From Williamsia faeni (GTDB lineage: Bacteria; Actinomycetota; Actinomycetes; Mycobacteriales; Mycobacteriaceae): DNA of 64,000 nt. Under the pieces are notes generated by a model. It did no database searches and was not told the DNA's origin. It was given only the letters and a program-made list of their open reading frames with translations. The stretch lies in contig QJJF01000001.1 in NCBI GenBank assembly GCA_003202005.1, forward strand, positions 961,099 through 1,025,098. Reading direction: 5' to 3'. Made by a program: the position numbers and the translations under genes. Below, in pieces: positions 26,680-36,147 of the stretch (position 1 is the first letter of the stretch; each line of letters starts with the position of its first letter).

Positions 26680-27741
26680 ATGGCACTCGAATTGACGGTC
26701 GAACAGCGTGATCTCGAAGACAGCCTGCGGGGGTCGCTGGCGAAAACAGCCCCGGGAGACAATGTCTGGGACTCGCTTCGTGAGATGGGACTGACCGAGA
26801 TCCCCTTTCCCGAGAGTTACGGCGGGGCCGGGTTCACCCTCAAGGACACCGCCGTGGTCATGTCGGAGCTGGGTCGATCATTGGGCAGCTCGCCCTACTT
26901 CCCATCTGTCGTCCTCGCCGGACTCACCCTTCTGCACGCCGGCTCCGAAACTGCTTGTGCGCAACATCTTCCTTCGATCGCCGACGGTACCTCGGTCGCG
27001 GCCCTGGTGACCGGCTATCCGTTCGAATCGTCGGACGTGACCGCGGTCGACGATGGTCACGACGTCCTGGTACTCGACGGCGCGCAGGAGGCGGTCATCG
27101 CCGGCGCGAGTGCCGATCTGCTCGTGGTGATCGCCGGTGGAGCCGATGGTCCGGAGCTCGTGGTGGTCGATGCCGAGGCAACCGGGATCACGCGCACCGT
27201 CCGCGAGTCCCTCGATCTGACAAGGGAGTTGGCACGGATCGAGTTCGACGGAGTGCGGGCACAGCGCGCCGGCCGCGGCGACCTGTCGGATCGGCTGACA
27301 CGTGCCCAGGCAATGTCGATCACAGCGCTGGCCGCTGAACAGGTGGGCGCGGCCCGGGCCTGCCTGGAGATGTCGGTGGCCTACGCGATCGAACGACAGC
27401 AATTCGGACGTGCGATCGGGTCGTTTCAGGCGATCAAGCACCGACTGACCGACATGCTGGTCGCGATCGAATTGGCCGAGGCAGCCGTGCTCGATGCAGC
27501 CGGCGCCGACACCCGTTCGGACAGTGAGTTCATCGTCGCGGCTGCTACGGCGCGGGTACTGGCATCACGCGCCGCCACCTATGCCGCCGAGGAGTCCATC
27601 CAGGTGCACGGGGGCATCGGATTCACCTGGGAACACCCCCTGCACCACTACTTCCGGCGGGCAAAGACCAGTGAGTTGCTGTTCGGAGACACCCGCGTAC
27701 ACGCCGAGACCGTGGGCCGCGCCCTCGTGGCGGGCGCCTGA
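26680..27741 (+). CDS. Acyl-CoA dehydrogenase, short subunit
   Basis: 353 residues, about 50 fewer than a classical enzyme. It has the N-terminal helical domain (EIPFPESYGGAGFTLKD), a reduced middle domain, and a C-terminal domain with RQQFGRAIGSFQAIKH and QVHGGIGFTWEHPLHHYFRRAKTSE. It is preceded by AGGAGCAACC and is 8 nt after the long subunit. Likely the second half of an alpha2-beta2 acyl-CoA dehydrogenase. Paralogous to 50379-51449. Last gene of the operon; a perfect terminator follows. Confidence 0.88.
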   Translation: MALELTVEQRDLEDSLRGSLAKTAPGDNVWDSLREMGLTEIPFPESYGGAGFTLKDTAVVMSELGRSLGSSPYFPSVVLAGLTLLHAGSETACAQHLPSIADGTSVAALVTGYPFESSDVTAVDDGHDVLVLDGAQEAVIAGASADLLVVIAGGADGPELVVVDAEATGITRTVRESLDLTRELARIEFDGVRAQRAGRGDLSDRLTRAQAMSITALAAEQVGAARACLEMSVAYAIERQQFGRAIGSFQAIKHRLTDMLVAIELAEAAVLDAAGADTRSDSEFIVAAATARVLASRAATYAAEESIQVHGGIGFTWEHPLHHYFRRAKTSELLFGDTRVHAETVGRALVAGA

Positions 27742-27755
27742 CCACACCCACGGAG

Positions 27756-27789
27756 GATGCTGTCGCCCGGGGGGCCGGGCGACAGCATC
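27756..27789. terminator. Bidirectional terminator hairpin
   Basis: Perfect 15-bp stem GATGCTGTCGCCCGG / CCGGGCGACAGCATC with a GGGG loop between convergent acyl-CoA dehydrogenase and SDR genes. There is no T-run. Confidence 0.8.
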
Positions 27790-27792
27790 TGA

Positions 27793-28635
27793 TCAGGGAC
27801 GGTTCACTGCACCGGCATCGATCGAGTACTGCGACGCGGTGACGTGCCGGGCCTCGTTCGATGCCAGCCAGGCGACGAGATCGCTGACCTCTCGGGGTTC
27901 GATCCAGGGAATCGGGAGCAGATTCGACACCTTCATCGCCTCCGCCGCCTTCTCTTGACTGGGGTTGGGATCATCCGGCGAGAACAGACCCCAGGTGCGT
28001 TTGTTCTGGATCATCGGGGTGTTCACTCCCGTCGGGTGGATGGTGTTCACGCGAATACCATGCGGACCCAGTTCCTGGGCAAGGCTTTTCATCAGTCCGA
28101 CCACACCGTGTTTGCTCGCCGTGTAGTGCGGTGCGTTCGCATAGCCCTGTATACCGGCGGTCGAGCTCGTCAGCAGGATCACGCCCCCATCCCCCTGCTC
28201 GATGAGGTGCGGAATTGCCACCTGCGCGGTGAAGAACACACCCGTCAGGTTGATGTCGATGACATCGCGCCAGGCATCCTCGGGCATGTCGGCAGCGTCG
28301 TGGCTGATGAAGATTCCGGCATTGGCGAGCACGATGTCGACCCTGCCGAGTTCTGCAATTCCTTCGGCGAGAGCCGCTTTCAGCGCACCGTGATCGCGGA
28401 CATCCGCCTCTCGCGCCACGATTCGTCGATCCAGGCCTTCGACCAGGCGGACCGTCTCTGCCAGGTCGGACGGTTCCGCCAGCGAATAGAACGGCGTGAC
28501 ACTGTCGATCGGCCGACAGATGTCGATCGCGATGATGTCGGCCCCCTCTTCGGCGAGCCGCACTGCGTGCGACCGGCCCTGTCCCCGTGCAGCTCCGGTG
28601 ATGAAGGCGACTTTGCCTTCGAATCGACCTGTCAT
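27793..28635 (-). CDS. Mycofactocin-type SDR oxidoreductase (carveol-dehydrogenase-like)
   Basis: 280 residues. The NAD site AFITGAARGQGRSHAVRLAEEGADIIAIDIC and the insert after it (PIDSVTPFYSLAEPSDLAETV) are typical of the actinobacterial SDR subgroup with tightly held nicotinamide re-oxidised by mycofactocin. The catalytic residues are Ser in LTSSTAG and Tyr/Lys in YTASKHG. It likely oxidises a secondary alcohol, often of terpenoid type. It lies 27 nt downstream of pyc in one operon. The mycofactocin genes themselves are not in this window. Confidence 0.82.
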   Translation of the reverse strand: MTGRFEGKVAFITGAARGQGRSHAVRLAEEGADIIAIDICRPIDSVTPFYSLAEPSDLAETVRLVEGLDRRIVAREADVRDHGALKAALAEGIAELGRVDIVLANAGIFISHDAADMPEDAWRDVIDINLTGVFFTAQVAIPHLIEQGDGGVILLTSSTAGIQGYANAPHYTASKHGVVGLMKSLAQELGPHGIRVNTIHPTGVNTPMIQNKRTWGLFSPDDPNPSQEKAAEAMKVSNLLPIPWIEPREVSDLVAWLASNEARHVTASQYSIDAGAVNRP

Positions 28636-28662
28636 GTGATTCTCCTTTGTTCAGTTGCTTTG

Positions 28663-31600
28663 TTACGAGGGCTCGCCCGTCACCAGGAGCAGATCGCCGC
28701 CGTCGACCTGCGCGGCGACACCGATCGGAACCCGGGTGACGACGCCGGTCCGTGTGGCCGTGATCGTGGCCTCCATCTTCATGGCCTCGATCGTTCCGAC
28801 CGAATCACCTTGCGCCACAGTGTCTCCCTCTTTCACCGAGAGGGTGACCACGCCGGTGAACGGTGCCGGCAGATGTCCCGGATCGGACGGGTCTGCCTTC
28901 TCCGCCGATCGGACGGCGGTCTCGATGCCGCGATCTCGCACCTGTACCGGACGCAGCTGCCCATTGAGGATGCACAGGACATTGCGCATGCCCTTCTCGT
29001 CCGGTTCGGAGATGGCCTCGAGCCCGATCAGGAGTTGGACGCCTTGCTCCAGCTGGACCCGATGTTCCTCACCTTGGCGCAGTCCGTAGAAGTATTGATT
29101 TGTCGAGAGCTGTGACGTGTCGCCGTAGCTGTCACGGTGTGACTCGAACTCGGCAGTGGGAGCGGGGAAGAGCAAGCGATTCAATATCTCTCGCCGCTCC
29201 TCCGACGATCCGGCGAGTGCTGCCTGTTCTCCATCGGTCAGGGGTGTGACCGGGCGCGGCTCACGGCGGCCGACGAGCGCCCGGGTGCGCAGGGGCTCCG
29301 GCCAGCCGGCCGCTGGTTCGCCGAGGTCACCGCGAAGGAAGTCGATCACCGAACGCGGGATGTCGAAGTTCGCGGGCTCGGCGGCGAAGTCGGCGGCGGT
29401 GGCGTCTGCACCCACCAGCGCCAGCGCCAGGTCGCCCACCACCTTGGATGACGGCGTGACCTTGATCAGTCGGCCGAGTACCCGGTCCGCGCCCGCGTAG
29501 GCGGCCTCGATGTCTTCGAATCGGTGGTCCAGGCCCAATGCGGCCGCCTGCTGTCGTAGATTCGACAGTTGGCCCCCTGGGATCTCATGGGTGTACACCC
29601 GGCCCGTCGGCGCCGGCAGTCCTGACTCGAACGGTGCGTACACCGAACGAACTGCGGCCCAATATGGTTCGAGGTCACAGACCCCGGCCAGGTCCAAACC
29701 GGTGTCGCGGTCGGTGTGTTCGGTCGCCGCGACGATGGCCGACAGGGACGGCTGGCTGGTCGTTCCGGCCATCGCGGCACTGGCACCGTCGACCGCGTCC
29801 ACACCCGCCTGCCAGGCAGCGTAGTAGGTGGCCAGCTGTCCACCCGGGGTGTCGTGAGTGTGTAGGTGGACGGGCAGATCGAAACGCGAACGCAAGGCGC
29901 TGACCAGTGTCGTCGCCGCCGCGGGGCGCAGGAGGCCGGCCATGTCCTTGATCGCCAGCACATGCGCGCCGGCGTCGACGATCTGCTCGGCCAGCCGCAG
30001 GTAGTAGTCGAGGGTGTAGAGCGTCTCGCCGGGGTCGGCGAGGTCGCCGGTGTACGACATCGCCACCTCGGCCACAGCGGTCCCGGTCTCCCGCACCGCG
30101 TCGATCGCCGGCCTCATCTGGTCGATGTTGTTGAGTGCGTCGAAGATCCGGAAGATGTCGACGCCGGTGGCGGTGGCCTCCCGCACGAACGCTTCGGTCA
30201 CCTGTTCGGGGTAGGGCGTGTAGCCGACGGTGTTTCGCCCGCGCAGCAACATCTGCAAGCAGATGTTCGGCATCTCGCTACGGAGGACCGCGAGACGCTC
30301 CCACGGGTCCTCATGGAGGAATCGCAGCGCCACGTCGTACGTGGCTCCGCCCCATGCCTCGACCGACAACAACTGCGGGGTCAGTCGCGCGACGTACGGT
30401 GCCACCGTGGCCAGGTCACGGGTGCGCACCCGGGTCGCCAGCAGCGATTGATGCGCATCCCGGAACGTGGTGTCGGTGACGGCAAGCGCGCTCGCCGCCC
30501 TCAGGTCGGCGGCGAAGCCCTCCGGCCCGAGGCGTACCAGCCGATCACGAGAACCCGGCGGCGGTGCGATCGCCGTATCGATCGGCGGTAGCTTGTCCAC
30601 CGCGTAGACCGACGACGGGCGCTCGCCATGCGGGCGGTTTACCGTGACATCGGCGAGGTACCTCAGGATTCGGGTTCCCCGGTCCGCGGAAACGTTCTGG
30701 GTCAGCAGTTCCGGATGCTCCTCGATGAACGAGGTGGTCACCCGCCATTCCAGGAAGTCCGGGCTGTCGAGGACGGCCTGCAGGAACGGGATGTTGGTCG
30801 CCACACCACGCACCCGGAACTCGGCGATCGCCCGGCGCGACCGGGAGCAGGCCGTCGCGAAGTCACGGCCGCGACATGTCAGCTTCACCAGCATCGAATC
30901 GAAGTGTGATCCGACCTCAGAGCCCAGTCCGACACTGCCATCGAGACGAACACCCGAACCACCCGGCGTTCGATAAGCGGTCACCCGGCCGGTGTCCGGT
31001 CGGAAACCGTCGGTCGGATCCTCCGTGGTGATCCTGCATTGCATTGCGGCGCCGCGTATCTGGATGGAATCCTGGGTCAGACCGAGGTCGCGCAGCGTCT
31101 CGCCCGACGCGATGCGCAGCTGCGATGCCACCAGATCCACGTCGGTGATCTCCTCGGTTACTGTGTGTTCCACCTGGATCCGAGGGTTCATCTCGATGAA
31201 GACATGGTTTCCGTTCGGATCGACAAGGAACTCGACCGTGCCCGCGCAGGTGTATCCGATGTGCCGGGCGAACTTCACCGCATCGGCACAGATACGTTCT
31301 CGCAGTTCGGGATCGAGACCCGGTGCCGGAGCCACCTCCACCACCTTCTGGTGCCGGCGCTGCAGCGAACAGTCCCGCTCGAACAGGTGGATGACATCAC
31401 CGGTCGCGTCAGCGAGGATCTGGACCTCGATGTGGCGGGGATCGACCACAGCCTGCTCGAGGAACACGGTGCCGTCGCCGAACGCGGTTCGGGCTTCGCG
31501 CGACGCGGCCTCGATCGCCGCCCGCAGCAGCGACGGCTCGGCAACGCGTCGCATCCCGCGTCCACCACCGCCTGCCACCGCTTTGACAAACAGCGGAAAC

Positions 31601-32055
31601 TTCATGGACTCGGCAGCCGAAACAAGCTCTGCCACATCATCCGAGGGCTCGGACGACGCCAGGACCGGCAGGCCGGCCTCCCGGGCTGCCGCCACGGCGT
31701 GGGACTTGTCGCCGGTGAGCCTCAGGATATCGGCGGAAGGGCCGACAAAAGTAATTCCCGCCGACGCGCAGGCCGCGGCAAGCCCCGGGTTCTCGGAAAG
31801 GAATCCGTATCCCGGGTAGATCGCGTCGGCCTCGGCACGCTGGGCTGCGCCGATGATCTCGTCGATCGACAGGTACGCGCGGACGGGATGGCCGGGTTCA
31901 CCGATCTGATACGCCTCGAAGCCTTTGGCCCGGTGGGCCGAGTTCCGGTCCTCGTAGGGGTAGACGGCGACCGTCGACGCGCCCAATTCGACGGCTGCCC
32001 GGAACGCGCGGACCGCGATCTCTCCACGGTTCGCGACGAGGACCTTCTTGAACAT
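28663..32055 (-). CDS. pyc: Pyruvate carboxylase
   Basis: 1130 residues in one chain. The biotin carboxylase domain (1-450) has ANRGEIAVRAFRA, the glycine loop KAVAGGGGRGMR and EMNPRIQVEHTVTEE. The carboxyltransferase domain starts near 530 (TDTTFRDAHQSLLATRVR) with the metal site HLHTHDTPGG. A biotinyl domain at the end has EAMKMEA with lysine near 1093. It makes oxaloacetate from pyruvate. Start at ATG 32055 behind AGGGAG. Its place inside a catabolic block suggests the pathway delivers pyruvate. Shares a promoter region with the divergent PEP-utilising gene. Confidence 0.95.
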   Translation of the reverse strand: MFKKVLVANRGEIAVRAFRAAVELGASTVAVYPYEDRNSAHRAKGFEAYQIGEPGHPVRAYLSIDEIIGAAQRAEADAIYPGYGFLSENPGLAAACASAGITFVGPSADILRLTGDKSHAVAAAREAGLPVLASSEPSDDVAELVSAAESMKFPLFVKAVAGGGGRGMRRVAEPSLLRAAIEAASREARTAFGDGTVFLEQAVVDPRHIEVQILADATGDVIHLFERDCSLQRRHQKVVEVAPAPGLDPELRERICADAVKFARHIGYTCAGTVEFLVDPNGNHVFIEMNPRIQVEHTVTEEITDVDLVASQLRIASGETLRDLGLTQDSIQIRGAAMQCRITTEDPTDGFRPDTGRVTAYRTPGGSGVRLDGSVGLGSEVGSHFDSMLVKLTCRGRDFATACSRSRRAIAEFRVRGVATNIPFLQAVLDSPDFLEWRVTTSFIEEHPELLTQNVSADRGTRILRYLADVTVNRPHGERPSSVYAVDKLPPIDTAIAPPPGSRDRLVRLGPEGFAADLRAASALAVTDTTFRDAHQSLLATRVRTRDLATVAPYVARLTPQLLSVEAWGGATYDVALRFLHEDPWERLAVLRSEMPNICLQMLLRGRNTVGYTPYPEQVTEAFVREATATGVDIFRIFDALNNIDQMRPAIDAVRETGTAVAEVAMSYTGDLADPGETLYTLDYYLRLAEQIVDAGAHVLAIKDMAGLLRPAAATTLVSALRSRFDLPVHLHTHDTPGGQLATYYAAWQAGVDAVDGASAAMAGTTSQPSLSAIVAATEHTDRDTGLDLAGVCDLEPYWAAVRSVYAPFESGLPAPTGRVYTHEIPGGQLSNLRQQAAALGLDHRFEDIEAAYAGADRVLGRLIKVTPSSKVVGDLALALVGADATAADFAAEPANFDIPRSVIDFLRGDLGEPAAGWPEPLRTRALVGRREPRPVTPLTDGEQAALAGSSEERREILNRLLFPAPTAEFESHRDSYGDTSQLSTNQYFYGLRQGEEHRVQLEQGVQLLIGLEAISEPDEKGMRNVLCILNGQLRPVQVRDRGIETAVRSAEKADPSDPGHLPAPFTGVVTLSVKEGDTVAQGDSVGTIEAMKMEATITATRTGVVTRVPIGVAAQVDGGDLLLVTGEPS

Positions 32056-32180
32056 TTCGGGCTCCCTTGAGATGTGTGACTGGCGCCGGCCGGATGGCGG
32101 ATGGAGAAATACGCCGCGCAGAGGATTGCTCGCGGCGCACAAGAGGGGATGTGAGCTGAGTCTCCCACAGAATCGACCCT

Positions 32181-32291
32181 GTTACTAGATGCGTCATCAA
32201 GTTAGTGGATCGTACGATATCGCGGAATAGTTGCTCAACTTGCTGAGGAATATCTCTGTACATGTTTCAATTCAGGCGATGTTTCTATAGT
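32181..32291. promoter_or_regulatory. Divergent promoter region pyc / PEP-utilising operon
   Basis: The 279-bp gap holds a 19-bp pseudopalindrome at 32184-32202 (ACTAGATG-CGT-CATCAAGT), TGTACAT at 32257-32263, GTTTCAATTC at 32264-32273, and a TATAGT -10-like box at 32286-32291 about 45 nt before the plus-strand start. Related elements recur at 47042-47074 and 57989-58012. Confidence 0.5.
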
Positions 32292-32334
32292 GTGACTTGA
32301 AATACAGTCCGGCACCGACTTCCAGGAGGACTCC

Positions 32335-34089
32335 ATGAGTAACGCGCAGGAACCCACGTCGGCTGTGCCCGATCGATGGATCACGGACTGGGACTTCAGC
32401 GAGGAATACCCCGTCTACACCCGGGCGAATGCCGGCGAGGTCCTACCTGATCCGTCGAGCCCACTGAACGTCACATTGGTCTGGAACAAGGGCCTCAACA
32501 TCGGCTGGCGCGAGGGATACGTCGAGCATCTCGGGACCCATCTTCCGTCGGAGATCGACGAAGTCATGCCCCAGATCATCGGCAACTTCGGCGGCTACCA
32601 CTACACCAATTTCTCGATGACCGAACTCAACGGCGCCCGCCTGCCGGGTTTGACGGTGCCCGTCTGGAACACCCTGTGGGTCGGCGATCATCCCGACATT
32701 CCGGAGTACGTCGAGAAGCCGGGGCACGCGAACGCCGAGTTGACCGCCGGGCTCGCCGAGAAGACCGCGTGGTCGCTGACCACCGACACCTATCCCGAGG
32801 CCGAGGAAACCAAGCGTCGAGCTGATCGCGCTCGCGAGCAGCGCCCGGACCTGACGTCGCTGAGCGATCAGGAACTCATCGATCATGCGCGCTCATTCGT
32901 CCCCGACCTCATCTTCTGCTACGCCTACCACCCGGTCACCACCACCCTGTCGACGATGGGCCCTGCTGTTGCGGGTGCCCTGCTGGAGGCAATCGGCGAG
33001 GCCGACAAACTCGGCGATTTGCTCAGCGGACTCGGTGGAGTCGACTCGGCCGCACCGTCTTACGCCCTGTGGAACCTGGGCCGATCAGTCGCGGCTTCCG
33101 AAGAATTGACCGCGATGTTCGACAACGGTCTGGCCACGCTCCTCGACGACCTCGCCGCCAGCGGATCCCCCGATGCCAAGCAGTTCGGAGCGGACTTCGA
33201 CGACTTCCTCTACAAGTACGGTTCGCGCGCGCCGAACGAGTGGGATATCCGTTCGGACAGTTGGGAATCCAAGCCCGTCCTGGCCTTGCTGGCCATCAAC
33301 GGGATGCGGCTGAGCCCGCCGGAGGCGGACCCCGCATTGATCCGCGAACGCAACGAGGCCAAACGAATCGCGCTCACGGCTGAACTCGCAGCGAAGATGC
33401 CCGACGCCGAAACCCGGCAGAGTTTCCTCGATGCCGCCAAATCGATCACGAAGTTCATGCCGTGGCGCGAGCGCACCAAGACTGCCTGCGTCAAGGTGAT
33501 GGGCGAGATGCGCATGGCCCTATACGAACTCGGTCAGCGCATGGTCGACCGCGGGATCATGGAAGATCACCACGACATCACCATGCTGCTCGACGACGAA
33601 CTCGACTCGTTCGCGGCCGATCCCGAGTCATTCAAGGGCACCATCGCCGAGCGCCGCGAGCAGTACCTCGCCCTGTTCGACCTCCAACCGCCGTTCTTCC
33701 TGTTCGAGCCGCTCCCGCTCTCCCAGTGGCCCAAGCGAACCGAGCACAAGGCTCAGATCGCGGTCCCGGGTGATTCGTTGTCCGGTGTGGCCGGCGCCCC
33801 CGGTATCAGTCGCGGACGCGCCCGGATCCTGCACGACCCGTACGACATCGGCGATCTTGGTGAAGGCGACATCATCGTTGCGCCCCAGACGGATCCGGCC
33901 TGGACGCCGCTGTTCGTCTTCGCGGGCGGCGTGGTGGTCAATGTCGGTGCGACCATCACCCACTCGTCCATCGTCTGCCGTGAACTCGGCATCCCCTGCG
34001 CGGTGTCGGTACATGACGCGACCGCCCGCATCCCCGACGGTGCCATGATCGAGGTCGACGGCAACACCGGAACGGTCACGGTGCTCTAG
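32335..34089 (+). CDS. PEP-utilising (rifampin-phosphotransferase/PEP-synthase-like) protein without ATP-grasp domain
   Basis: 584 residues. The start region FSEEYPVYTRANAGEVLPDPSSPL matches the substrate-binding module of rifampin phosphotransferases and phenylphosphate-synthase-type proteins. A helical middle (about 160-440) follows. The C-terminal swivelling domain has AGAPGISRGRARI, VAPQTDPAWTPLF and ATITHSSIVCRELGIPC with the phospho-accepting His near 543. The N-terminal ATP-binding half of the superfamily is absent, so a separate ATP-grasp subunit should be needed. Likely role: phosphorylation of a hydroxyl substrate. GGAGG precedes the ATG. Paralogue at 63127-64000. Confidence 0.75.
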   Translation: MSNAQEPTSAVPDRWITDWDFSEEYPVYTRANAGEVLPDPSSPLNVTLVWNKGLNIGWREGYVEHLGTHLPSEIDEVMPQIIGNFGGYHYTNFSMTELNGARLPGLTVPVWNTLWVGDHPDIPEYVEKPGHANAELTAGLAEKTAWSLTTDTYPEAEETKRRADRAREQRPDLTSLSDQELIDHARSFVPDLIFCYAYHPVTTTLSTMGPAVAGALLEAIGEADKLGDLLSGLGGVDSAAPSYALWNLGRSVAASEELTAMFDNGLATLLDDLAASGSPDAKQFGADFDDFLYKYGSRAPNEWDIRSDSWESKPVLALLAINGMRLSPPEADPALIRERNEAKRIALTAELAAKMPDAETRQSFLDAAKSITKFMPWRERTKTACVKVMGEMRMALYELGQRMVDRGIMEDHHDITMLLDDELDSFAADPESFKGTIAERREQYLALFDLQPPFFLFEPLPLSQWPKRTEHKAQIAVPGDSLSGVAGAPGISRGRARILHDPYDIGDLGEGDIIVAPQTDPAWTPLFVFAGGVVVNVGATITHSSIVCRELGIPCAVSVHDATARIPDGAMIEVDGNTGTVTVL

Positions 34090-35040
34090 ATGTTGAAGGT
34101 AGGTCTGACCCTCCCCCAGCTCGGCGAACACGTCGACGCCGGCGCGATCTGCGACTTCGCCAGGTCGGCAGAAGAATTGGGCTTCGCGAGCCTGTGGGTC
34201 CAGGAACATCTGTTCTACCCGGAAGCGAACGAGTCGGTCTACGGCGGCCGGCACACCACCAGCGTGCACCCGGCTTATCGATCGGTGCTCGGCGCCACCG
34301 AGCTGATGGCCTTCGTGGCGGCTTGTACCGGGGACGTGACGATCGGCAGCAGCATTATGGTCGCCGGCTATCACCGTCCTGTAGAACTGGCCCAACGTCT
34401 TTCGACACTCGATGTGCTGTCCGGCGGACGTCTCGTCGCCGGTCTCGGGGCGGGCTGGTCCGATGAGGAACACGCCCAGATGGACGTCGATCCCCGTACC
34501 CGCGGCCGGCGGATGAGTGAGCTCGTCGCCGCAGTGCAGGCCTGTTGGGGTCCCGATCCGGTCGAGTTCTCGGGTGAGTTCTTCACCATCCCCCGCTCGG
34601 TGATCCGGCCCAAGCCCATCCAGCAACCGCATCCGCCACTGCTCTCCGGTCTGCGCTCGGCCACGGGGCTGGCTCGCACCGCGGCGCTCTTCGACATCTG
34701 GAATCCCAGCAGCGGAACATCCGAGGCGCTGCTGGCGCAGCTGGACACGATGCGCGAGATGCGCCCTGCCGGTATGGATCCGGTCCGATTGTTCCTCCGG
34801 TCCTACCTGCAGCGGCCGACCGACGCGGTGGGATCCGGTGGGCAAGGCATCGAGGGTGTGCGTGGCGACATCCGGACAGCCGTCGCCGCCGGTGCCGAAC
34901 AGTTCATCGTCGAGATCAATTTCTGGGACGAGATGCGATCCGCGCGTGACTGGGCTCAGGCACCGGCCCGGCTCGCGACCTTGCTCGAGACCGCCCGTGA
35001 CGAATCCGAAGCGACCGAATCCACGAAAGAGGTTGTGTAA
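34090..35040 (+). CDS. F420-type LLM-class oxidoreductase
   Basis: 316 residues of the luciferase-like fold. The start is MLKVGLTLPQLGEHVDAGAI, then SLWVQEHLFYP, the GSSIMVAGYHRPVELAQRLSTLDVLSGGRLVAGLGAGW stretch, and RPKPIQQPHPPLL. This pattern is that of actinobacterial F420-dependent (TIGR03619-like) enzymes; FMN monooxygenases cannot be excluded. The ATG directly follows the stop of the PEP-utilising gene with no gap, so they are coupled. It probably reduces or oxidises a pathway intermediate. Confidence 0.8.
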   Translation: MLKVGLTLPQLGEHVDAGAICDFARSAEELGFASLWVQEHLFYPEANESVYGGRHTTSVHPAYRSVLGATELMAFVAACTGDVTIGSSIMVAGYHRPVELAQRLSTLDVLSGGRLVAGLGAGWSDEEHAQMDVDPRTRGRRMSELVAAVQACWGPDPVEFSGEFFTIPRSVIRPKPIQQPHPPLLSGLRSATGLARTAALFDIWNPSSGTSEALLAQLDTMREMRPAGMDPVRLFLRSYLQRPTDAVGSGGQGIEGVRGDIRTAVAAGAEQFIVEINFWDEMRSARDWAQAPARLATLLETARDESEATESTKEVV

Positions 35041-36147
35041 GTGAAAGCGGCAGTATGGGACGGCTCCGGCCCGACCCTCACCATCGAAGACATACCCCGG
35101 CCCGAGCCAAAGCGCGGCGAGATCCTCCTGAAGGTCACCGCCTGCGGTGTCTGCCACACCGATCTGCACGTGCTGAAGTCGGAGGTGAAGTTCCCGGCGC
35201 CAGCCGTCCTCGGGCACGAGGTGTCCGGTGTGGTCGAACACATCGGAGAGGGTGTCGACAACGTCGCGATCGGCGACCGGGTGGTCTGCAGTTTCATCAT
35301 GCCGTGCGGCGATTGCCGACATTGTGTGCGGGGTCTGGAAGACCTATGCGAGAAGTTCTTTGCGCACAACCGACTGAACGGGACCCTGTACGACGGGGAA
35401 TCGCGCCTCGCCCGCCATGACGGCACACCCCTCGCGATGTACTCGATGGGTGGACTGGCCGAATACTGTGTGGTCCCCGCGTCCGACGCCTTCAAAGTGC
35501 CCGACGGTGTCGGCCTCGGCGAGGTTTCGATCCTGGGCTGCAGCTCCTTCACCGCGCTCGGAGCGGTGCACAATGCAGACCTCGAACTGGGCGATCGCAT
35601 CGCCGTGATCGCTGCCGGCGGCGTGGGTTCGTCGATCGTCCAATTTGCGGTCGCGGCGGGTGTCTCGCAGATCATCGCGATCGACGTCAACGACGACAAG
35701 CTCAAAGCCGTTGCCGCCCTGGGCGCCACCCACACGATCAATTCACGGGACACTGACGCGGTGGCCGCGGTGAAGGCGTTGACCGACGGACACGGCGTCG
35801 ATGTCGCATTTGAGGCGCTCGGCAACCCGCACACCTTTGCAACCGCGATGGACATCCTCGACGACGGCGGCCGCGCGGTCGTCGTGGGTATCGCCCCGGC
35901 CGGGAGCACCGGCCAGATCGATCTGGCGCGCCTGGTTCGGCGCAAACTCGAGATCCACGGTTCGTACGGCGCCAAGGCCCGCAGCGATATGCCGGCGCTC
36001 CTGCGCATGGTGTCGGCCGGAATCGTCGAGCCGGAGCACATCATCACCCGGCGCTACACGCTCGACCAGGTGGACGAGGCATACCAGGCATTGGCCCGCG
36101 GCGAGATCGTCGGCCGCGCAATCATCGAAATGGAAGCGACACCATGA
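35041..36147 (+). CDS. Zinc-dependent alcohol dehydrogenase (MDR family)
   Basis: 368 residues. The catalytic zinc site is CGVCHTDLHV with GHEVSG, and the structural zinc site has CGDCRHCVRGLEDLC. The Rossmann motif is AAGGVGSSIVQFAVAAGV, followed by an aspartate (IDVND) expected for NAD preference. It oxidises an alcohol to an aldehyde or ketone, possibly with a mycothiol or CoA adduct as substrate. The GTG start abuts the previous stop. The next gene overlaps by 4 nt (ATGA). Third gene of a tight four-gene operon. Confidence 0.88.
   Translation: MKAAVWDGSGPTLTIEDIPRPEPKRGEILLKVTACGVCHTDLHVLKSEVKFPAPAVLGHEVSGVVEHIGEGVDNVAIGDRVVCSFIMPCGDCRHCVRGLEDLCEKFFAHNRLNGTLYDGESRLARHDGTPLAMYSMGGLAEYCVVPASDAFKVPDGVGLGEVSILGCSSFTALGAVHNADLELGDRIAVIAAGGVGSSIVQFAVAAGVSQIIAIDVNDDKLKAVAALGATHTINSRDTDAVAAVKALTDGHGVDVAFEALGNPHTFATAMDILDDGGRAVVVGIAPAGSTGQIDLARLVRRKLEIHGSYGAKARSDMPALLRMVSAGIVEPEHIITRRYTLDQVDEAYQALARGEIVGRAIIEMEATP

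Noticed and set aside
33628-35322. Long minus-strand frame opposite the PEP-utilising and LLM genes
   Set aside because: No recognisable domain and antisense to two well-supported coupled genes.
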